From Paracoccus lichenicola (GTDB lineage Bacteria; Pseudomonadota; Alphaproteobacteria; Rhodobacterales; Rhodobacteraceae): a DNA stretch of 64,000 bases. The notes beneath the pieces are model-generated. The model worked only from the letters and a program-made list of their open reading frames with translations, had not been told where the DNA came from and made no database searches. The position numbers were made by a program, and so were the translations under genes. Shown one piece after another: positions 58,596 through 64,000 of this stretch. Numbering within the stretch: position 1 is the stretch's first letter; each line of letters starts with the position of its first letter. The stretch is from the NCBI RefSeq assembly GCF_009708075.1, contig NZ_WMBT01000004.1, forward strand, positions 186,001 to 250,000. The letters run 5' to 3'.

Positions 58596-59294
58596 ATGCC
58601 GACAGAAGCCGCAGCAGCCCTGCCCCTGCTGGACGACTTGCGCCCGCGCACCGTGACCGACCAGATCTATGACGCGCTGTATCAGCGGGTCATCAACCTG
58701 AGCCTGCCCCCCGGCGCGAAACTGTCCGAGGCCGAGGTCGCGGCCCAGATGGGCGTGTCCCGCCAGCCGGTGCGCGACGCCTTTTACCGGCTGTCGCAAC
58801 TGGGCTTCATCCAGATCCGCCCGCAGCGGGCCACGGTGGTCACCCCCATTTCCGAGGAGGCGATCCGGCAGGCCTTCTTCATCCGCCTGGCGCTGGAAAT
58901 CGCCTGCATCCGCGAGGCGGTCCACAAGCTGACGCCCGCGCATCACGACGCGCTGGCCGGCCTGATCGCGCGGCAGCAGGCCGCCATCGAGGCTGATGAC
59001 CGCAGCGGCTTCCACGCGCTGGACGACCGGTTCCACCACGACATCTGCGCCCATTCGGGGCTGGATTTCGTCTGGACGCTGGTCAAGGACAACAAGGGCC
59101 ACATGGACCGGGCGCGCTGGCTGTCCTTGTCCTACAACGCTCGCAACGCGATGGAGGAACACAAGGTGATCCTGGCCGCGCTGCGAGAACGCGACGAGGA
59201 CAAGGCCGTGGCGGCCATCGGGCTGCACCTGTCGCGCATCAACGACACGCTGGACCGCCTGCGCGCCGACCAGCCCGAGATGCTGGGGCACTAG
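58596..59294 (+). CDS. GntR-family (FadR subfamily) regulator
   Basis: A 232-residue regulator. The N-terminal winged HTH is at about residues 17-82 (VTDQIYDALYQRVINLSLPPGAKLSEAEVAAQMGVSRQPVRDAF), and the C-terminal helical FCD ligand domain has IRLALEIACIREAV, DDRFHHDICAHSG and EEHKVILAALRERD with candidate metal-binding Asp/His residues. I chose the ATG at 58596 (MPTEAAAAL). It starts the gntR-uxuA-kdgK set and likely represses hexuronate genes; ligand unknown. Confidence 0.88.
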   Translation: MPTEAAAALPLLDDLRPRTVTDQIYDALYQRVINLSLPPGAKLSEAEVAAQMGVSRQPVRDAFYRLSQLGFIQIRPQRATVVTPISEEAIRQAFFIRLALEIACIREAVHKLTPAHHDALAGLIARQQAAIEADDRSGFHALDDRFHHDICAHSGLDFVWTLVKDNKGHMDRARWLSLSYNARNAMEEHKVILAALRERDEDKAVAAIGLHLSRINDTLDRLRADQPEMLGH

Positions 59295-59335
59295 CCCGGC
59301 AACCCATGACCGACATGCCATTCGGGGAGGAATGA

Positions 59336-60556
59336 ATGCGACACACCTGGCGGTGGTTCGGCCCGCGGGACCGGGTCTCGATCGACGACATGCTGCAGGC
59401 GGGGGTCCGGGGCGTGGTGACGGCCCTGCACCACGTGCCCACCGGCGCCGTCTGGACGCCCGAGGAGATCGGCAAGCGCCAGCGCGAACTGGCGGTGATG
59501 ACGGACGGCGCGCCATCCGGGCTTGAATGGGAGGTCGTCGAGAGCCTGCCCGTCAGCGAGGCCATCAAGACCCAGACCGGCGACTGGCGGGATCATGTCG
59601 CAACTTGGATCCAGTCGATGCGGAACCTGCACGCGGCGGGGATCCGGGTGATCTGCTACAACTTCATGCCGGTGCTGGACTGGACGCGCACGGATCTGGC
59701 TTGGCGTCGCCCCACCGGTGCACGCTGCATGAGGTTCGATTACACCGACTTCGCCGCCTTCGACATCCATATCCTGCAACGCCTCGGCGCGGCCGAGGAT
59801 TTCCCCGAAGCGGTCCGCGACGAGGCCGCGCGCCGCTTTGCCGCCATGGACGATGCGACACGGCAGGCCCTGGCCGGGAACGTTGTCTTCGGCCTGCCGG
59901 GGGCTGCGGAACATTTCACCCTGCCGGACGTGCGGGCGCTGCTGGCAAGCTATGCCCCCGTGAGTGACGCGGTGCTGCGGCGGCATTTCCACGACTTCCT
60001 GGAACAGGTGGTCCCGGTCGCGCAGGAACTGGGGATGCGCCTGTGCTGCCATCCCGACGATCCGCCCTTCCCGCTGCTGGGCCTGCCCCGCATCATGTCT
60101 ACCGAGGCCGATTACGCGGAACGCATGGGTGCCGTGGATCTGCCGGCCAACGGCATCACGCTGTGTTCGGGATCCTTGGGGGCGCGGCCCGACAACGACC
60201 TGCCCGGCATGATGGCCCGTCTGGGCGACCGGGTGCATTTCCTGCACCTGCGCAATGTCCGCCGCGATGGTGACGCCATCGCCGGGTCCTTCTTCGAGGA
60301 CGAGCATCTGGCGGGCCAGACCGACATGGTGGCGCTGATCGCCGCCATCCTGCGCGAGGAAAGCCGCCGCCGTGCCGCAGGCCGCGAGGACGCGCAGATC
60401 CCCATGCGCCCCGACCACGGCCAGGACATCCTGGACGACATCGGGCGCGGCGGCCAGCCCGGCTATCCGGCCATCGGCCGCCTCAAGGGCCTGGCCGAGT
60501 TGCGCGGGGTCGAGACCGCGCTGTCCCACCCCCTCCTGCAAGGAACCCGCTCATGA
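59336..60556 (+). CDS. uxuA: Mannonate dehydratase
   Basis: A 406-residue TIM-barrel enzyme dehydrating D-mannonate to 2-keto-3-deoxygluconate. Conserved: MRHTWRWFGPRDRVSIDDMLQAG at the start, CYNFMPVLDWTRTDL, GMRLCCHPDDPPFPLLGLPRI, CSGSLGARPDNDLPGM, VHFLHLRNVRRD and PMRPDHGQDILDD, the last with the metal-binding histidine and aspartates. GGAGGAATGA precedes the ATG. Its stop overlaps the kdgK start (ATGA). Confidence 0.96.
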   Translation: MRHTWRWFGPRDRVSIDDMLQAGVRGVVTALHHVPTGAVWTPEEIGKRQRELAVMTDGAPSGLEWEVVESLPVSEAIKTQTGDWRDHVATWIQSMRNLHAAGIRVICYNFMPVLDWTRTDLAWRRPTGARCMRFDYTDFAAFDIHILQRLGAAEDFPEAVRDEAARRFAAMDDATRQALAGNVVFGLPGAAEHFTLPDVRALLASYAPVSDAVLRRHFHDFLEQVVPVAQELGMRLCCHPDDPPFPLLGLPRIMSTEADYAERMGAVDLPANGITLCSGSLGARPDNDLPGMMARLGDRVHFLHLRNVRRDGDAIAGSFFEDEHLAGQTDMVALIAAILREESRRRAAGREDAQIPMRPDHGQDILDDIGRGGQPGYPAIGRLKGLAELRGVETALSHPLLQGTRS

Positions 60557-61467
60557 CCGCCCCCCTGATCCTGTCCATTGGCGAGGCGATGGTGGAGCTG
60601 TCCCAGGCAGGCGGCGATCTGTGGTCGCTTGGCATCGCGGGCGACACGCTGAACACCGCCTGGTATCTGCGCCGCTGCCTGGGTCCCGGCTGGCGCGTGG
60701 GGTATTTCAGCCGCGTCGGCACCGGCGCGTTCTCGCAGAAAATGCTGCGCTTCCTGGCCGCCGAGGGGATCGAGGCCGAGCATGTGTCCCAAGACCCCCA
60801 GCGGGAGATCGGACTTTACGCGATCTCTCTGAAGGATGGCGAGCGCAGCTTTTCCTATTGGCGCGGCCAGTCCGCCGCGCGTGGGCTTGCCGACGACCCG
60901 CAGCGCCTCGCCCGGGCGTTGGGGGGCTGCCAAATCGCCTATTTCTCGGGGATCACGCTGGCCATCCTGCCCCCGGCGGGCCGGTCCGCCCTGCTGGATG
61001 CGGCGGCGAATGCGCGGGCCGCGGGCTGCCGGATCGTCTTCGACCCGAACCTGCGCCCCCGTCTGTGGGACAGCGGCGGGGACATGCGCCACTGGATCGA
61101 ACGCGCAGGGGGCGGCGCCGACCTGGTCCTGCCCAGCTTCGACGACGAGGCGGCCCATTTCGGGGACGCGGACCCCGAGGCGACAGCCGCGCGCTATCTG
61201 CGTCTTGGTGCGGGGCAGGTGGTCGTGAAGAACGGCGGCGGGCCGGTGCATCATGCGGGGCCGCAAGGCGAGGGGCTGGTCACAGACCTGCCGCGCGTCG
61301 CCCCCGTGGACAGCACCGCCGCAGGCGACAGCTTCAATGCGGGCTATCTTGCCGCGACCCTGCAAGGCGCCGGTCCCGATGCCGCGATCCGCGCCGCCCA
61401 TGGGCTGAGCCTTCAGGTCGTCTCGCATCCCGGCGCCCTGGTGCGGCAGGCCGCGTTCGGGACCTAG
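60553..61467 (+). CDS. kdgK: 2-keto-3-deoxygluconate kinase
   Basis: A 304-residue PfkB-family sugar kinase. The N-terminal ILSIGEAMVELSQAGGDLWSLGIAGDTLNTAWYL opens the sugar site; FDPNLRPRLW is near residue 165 and the catalytic DSTAAGDSFNAGYLAATL motif near 255. Phosphorylates 2-keto-3-deoxygluconate, the product of UxuA, UxaA and KduD. The aldolase that would follow (kdgA/eda) is not in the window. Convergent with the next small gene with a 12-base gap. Confidence 0.94.
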   Translation: MTAPLILSIGEAMVELSQAGGDLWSLGIAGDTLNTAWYLRRCLGPGWRVGYFSRVGTGAFSQKMLRFLAAEGIEAEHVSQDPQREIGLYAISLKDGERSFSYWRGQSAARGLADDPQRLARALGGCQIAYFSGITLAILPPAGRSALLDAAANARAAGCRIVFDPNLRPRLWDSGGDMRHWIERAGGGADLVLPSFDDEAAHFGDADPEATAARYLRLGAGQVVVKNGGGPVHHAGPQGEGLVTDLPRVAPVDSTAAGDSFNAGYLAATLQGAGPDAAIRAAHGLSLQVVSHPGALVRQAAFGT

Positions 61468-61479
61468 GTAGGCCGGCCA

Positions 61480-61737
61480 TCATCGCTGAAAGACCACATA
61501 GCCGGTCATGGTGCCGGCCGCGTCGTCGTATTGGCCGCCATAGGTGGTGACGCGGACGACCGGCGCCTCGAAAGGGTCCTCGTCCTCGGGCGTGACGCGG
61601 ATGGTTCTTGCGCCCGCGAAATCCTCGGCCCGGGCCGGGATCGCGATGAACTCGACCAGGATCTCGCCAGGGGTGGCGAACTTCATGATCCCCTCGAAGG
61701 GGCCGTGTCCGTCGATGGAAAAGCCGACCCGGCGCAT
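61480..61737 (-). CDS. Conserved-looking small protein of unknown function
   Basis: An 85-residue protein with no signal peptide or transmembrane segment. It is rich in beta-strand-type sequence (MRRVGFSIDGHGPFEGIMKF, ILVEFIAIPARAEDFAG, VTPEDEDPFEAPVVRVTTYG). I do not recognise the family. The ATG at 61737 is chosen because GGAAGGAA precedes it; a longer reading from 61815 lacks a ribosome site. It lies 71 bases after the nitrate reductase gene on the same strand. Confidence 0.65.
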   Translation of the reverse strand: MRRVGFSIDGHGPFEGIMKFATPGEILVEFIAIPARAEDFAGARTIRVTPEDEDPFEAPVVRVTTYGGQYDDAAGTMTGYVVFQR

Positions 61738-61808
61738 GAGCGGTTCCTTCCTGCCGTGACGAAGGCGAACGACGACGACGCGCGCATGTTCCGGCACGGC
61801 AGGCCGTC

Positions 61809-64000
61809 TTAGCAAAGATCAACCGCCCGCGCCCGTGCGGACACAAGCAGGCCCTTCAGGTCCGGCCGGCAGGATCCGCAGTTGGTTCCCGCGCCCAGGG
61901 CCTTGCCGATGGCCTCGACCGTGGTCAGATCCTGCGTGGCGATCGCGCCCAGGATGGTGTTCACGCCCACCCCGAAGCAGGCGCAGACCACCGCCCCCGG
62001 GTCGGGCTGGTCCGCGCCCGGACGCCCGGCCAGGATGTCGCCCCGGCAATCGCCCCCCAGGGCCGCGACCACATGGCTGCGCGACAGGGCCGCGGGTTCC
62101 CGCGCCACGAACAGGGCGGCCGACAGGCGTCCGTTCTGGATGAAGGCCATGCGCAGGATGCCGTTGCGGGGATCGCGGACGACCAGCGGATCGCCCGTGA
62201 CGCCCAGCATCCTGCGGGCCGCATCGGCCCAGTCCCCCGGTTCGCCGCGCCCGGCCAGTTCGGCCTGGTGCCCGGCGGGCAGGGTGGCGCGCGCCCAATA
62301 GTCGCAACCGGGCGTGATCGGGTGCGCCGAGACGGCAAAGCCATACCACGCCGCCGCGAAGGGGCGGATCGCGACGGGGGCGGATTTGGACGCGGGCTGG
62401 CCCGACACCGGATCGGCCAGTCCGTCCACCAGCGCGTCGATGCGGCCGGAAGGCGCGGTCTCGCCCGTCCAGTGGATCGGGGCGAAGGGATGGCCGGGCG
62501 CCACGCGATCCGTCACCAGCACCCGCAGGATGGCGCGCCCATGGGAGCTGGTCACCTCGGCCAGCGTGGCGGGAACCAGGCCCAGCCGGGCGGCATCCGT
62601 GGGGTGCAGTTCCAGGAACGGCTCGGCCAGGTGGCGCGACAGGCGCGGCGACAGGCCGGTGCGCGTCATCGTGTGCCAATGGTCGCGCACCCGTCCGGTG
62701 TTGAGGCGGAAGGGCCAGGCCTCGCTGAGCGGCTGCGGCGGGCGCGGCGTCACGGCGATCATCCGCGCCCGGCCCGAGGGCGTGTGGAACCGCCCGTCGC
62801 CAAAGAAGCGCCCGCCCCTGCGGCGCGAGGATTGCGGCCACAGGAACGGTCCCAACGCGTCGTATCCGGCCTGCGTGATCCCGGCATGGTCCGAGATGTC
62901 GAAGTCGCTGCCAAGCGCGCCCGCCACGCCCGACAGCGCCGCATGTTCGGCAAAGACCTGCGCCGGGCTGTCCCAGGCAAAGGCCTCGGGCCAGCCCATG
63001 CGCGCGGCAACGTCCGCGATGATGCGCCAGTCGTCGCGCGCCTGGCCTGCGGGGGCAAGGGTGCGGCGCTGGCGGCTGATGCGGCGTTCGGAATTGGTGA
63101 CCGTGCCGTCCTTTTCCGCCCATCCGGTCGCGGGCAGCAGCACATGGGCCAGCCGCGTGGTGTCGGTCCGGGCGATCATGTCGGACACGACCACGAAATC
63201 GCAGCCCTTGATGGCGCGGGCGACGCGATCGGCCTCGGGCATGGACACGGCGGGATTGGTGCAGATGATCCACAGCGCCTTGATCCGCCCCTCCTCGACC
63301 GCGCGGAACATGTCCACGGCCTTGAGGCCGGGCCTGGAGGCCATGCGGGGCGAGCGCCAGAAGCCCTGCACCGCGTCCCGATGCGCGGGGTCTTCGATGT
63401 CCAGGTGGCAGGCCAGCATGTTCGCCAGCCCGCCCACTTCGCGGCCCCCCATGGCGTTCGGCTGGCCGGTGACGCTGAACGGACCGGTGCCGGGGCGGCC
63501 GATCCGGCCGGTCGCCAGATGGCAGTTCAGGATCGCGTTCACCTTGTCGGTGCCGCTGTCGGACTGGTTGATGCCCTGGGAATAGACGGTGACGACCCGT
63601 TCGCTGCCGCACCACAGGTCCAGGAACTGCCGCAGGGCGCTGTGGGGCAGGCCGGTGGCGGCGGGCAGGGTGGCGCGGGCGGCGGCCAGGGCATCGGCCA
63701 GGCCGTCGGGCGTTTCGGTGACCAGGCCGCGGCGGTCGATCTCGGCCAGCAGCAGGTTGAACAGCACCGCGTCCGATCCCGGCGCCAGGGGCAGGTGCAG
63801 GTCGGCGATGTCGCAGGTGGCGGTGCGGCGCGGGTCGATCACGACGACCCTGGTTCCCCGCGCCTCTCGCGCCGCGGCCAGGCGCTGGTACAGGACCGGA
63901 TGGCACCAGGCGAGGTTCGAGCCGACCAGCACCACCGTGTCGGCGCCTTCCAGATCCTCGTAAAGGCCGGGCACGGTGTCGGACCCGAAGGCGCGGCGGT
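61809..64000 (-). CDS. nasA: Assimilatory nitrate reductase catalytic subunit, 5' end outside window
   Basis: The C-terminal 730 or so residues of a molybdopterin (bis-MGD) oxidoreductase are visible. GSNLAWCHPVLYQRL, VVIDPRRTATCDIADLHLPLAPGSDAVLFNLLL, LNCHLATGRIGRPGTGPFSVTGQPNAMGGREVGG and LWIICTNPAVSMPEADRV are typical of NasA/NarB. A C-terminal BFD-like [2Fe-2S] domain is present, with CACFGV and GTNCGSC near the end, as in NADH-linked NasA proteins. Reduces nitrate to nitrite in the cytoplasm for nitrogen assimilation. The gene continues beyond the right edge. MobA at 31 kb makes its cofactor. Confidence 0.93.
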   Translation of the reverse strand, partial: RRAFGSDTVPGLYEDLEGADTVVLVGSNLAWCHPVLYQRLAAAREARGTRVVVIDPRRTATCDIADLHLPLAPGSDAVLFNLLLAEIDRRGLVTETPDGLADALAAARATLPAATGLPHSALRQFLDLWCGSERVVTVYSQGINQSDSGTDKVNAILNCHLATGRIGRPGTGPFSVTGQPNAMGGREVGGLANMLACHLDIEDPAHRDAVQGFWRSPRMASRPGLKAVDMFRAVEEGRIKALWIICTNPAVSMPEADRVARAIKGCDFVVVSDMIARTDTTRLAHVLLPATGWAEKDGTVTNSERRISRQRRTLAPAGQARDDWRIIADVAARMGWPEAFAWDSPAQVFAEHAALSGVAGALGSDFDISDHAGITQAGYDALGPFLWPQSSRRRGGRFFGDGRFHTPSGRARMIAVTPRPPQPLSEAWPFRLNTGRVRDHWHTMTRTGLSPRLSRHLAEPFLELHPTDAARLGLVPATLAEVTSSHGRAILRVLVTDRVAPGHPFAPIHWTGETAPSGRIDALVDGLADPVSGQPASKSAPVAIRPFAAAWYGFAVSAHPITPGCDYWARATLPAGHQAELAGRGEPGDWADAARRMLGVTGDPLVVRDPRNGILRMAFIQNGRLSAALFVAREPAALSRSHVVAALGGDCRGDILAGRPGADQPDPGAVVCACFGVGVNTILGAIATQDLTTVEAIGKALGAGTNCGSCRPDLKGLLVSARARAVDLC

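Overview
The window is about 64 kb of GC-rich bacterial DNA with tightly packed genes. Many neighbouring genes overlap by ATGA or GTGA. Gene content and order (taurine operon with tauXY-xsc-pta, TRAP uptake of uronates, MocR-type TauR, glutamate synthase, assimilatory nitrate reductase) point to an alphaproteobacterium of the Rhodobacteraceae, most like Paracoccus. That placement is inference; there is no rRNA or marker set here to settle it. I see no phage, insertion sequence, integrase or CRISPR array. It reads as ordinary chromosome or chromid rich in catabolic operons.

Layout. (1) 1-3.3 kb: 3' part of gltD, uppP, an NDUFA9-like epimerase, and tRNA-Leu(CAG) with a terminator. (2) 3.7-10.8 kb: an amide/GABA catabolic cluster with gabD, gabT, an XRE-cupin regulator, an amidase, a LuxR-type regulator and an APC amine/amino-acid permease. 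(3) 10.9-21.1 kb: taurine dissimilation, tauR divergent from tauABC-tauX-tauY-xsc-yeiH-pta. Taurine is imported, oxidised to sulfoacetaldehyde by TauXY, split by Xsc to acetyl phosphate and sulfite, and converted by Pta to acetyl-CoA. (4) 21.5-32.9 kb: mixed housekeeping genes (DUF1269-like protein, mtgA, glutathione transferase, queG, a 1158-residue RTX protein, cobA, photolyase, a TspO-like membrane protein, mobA) and a siderophore-interacting reductase. (5) 33.1-35.5 kb: exbB-exbD-tonB for outer-membrane iron uptake. (6) 35.6-40.3 kb: an exported MORN-repeat protein beside a decayed copy of its own 3' end, nadE, and a luciferase-like oxidoreductase, with two groups of REP-like hairpins between convergent genes. 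(7) 40.7-49.3 kb: two ABC importers plus FMN reductase, luciferase-like monooxygenase and an acyl-CoA-dehydrogenase-like flavoprotein, probably for organosulfur scavenging. (8) 49.5-61.5 kb: hexuronate catabolism. uxaC-dctPQM-kdgF-like-kduI-kduD-uxuB-uxaA run on the minus strand, divergent from gntR-uxuA-kdgK, and lead to 2-keto-3-deoxygluconate 6-phosphate. (9) 61.5-64 kb: a small unknown protein and the C-terminal part of an assimilatory nitrate reductase.

Most notable non-genic signals: paired TauR-like boxes touching the tauR start; GTAG-footed hairpins of two sequence types; a partial tandem duplication of the MORN gene end; a 23-bp repeat that follows G/C hairpins and contains the probable queG start codon; a 63-residue super-period in the RTX protein; and two very small ORFs in the organosulfur cluster.
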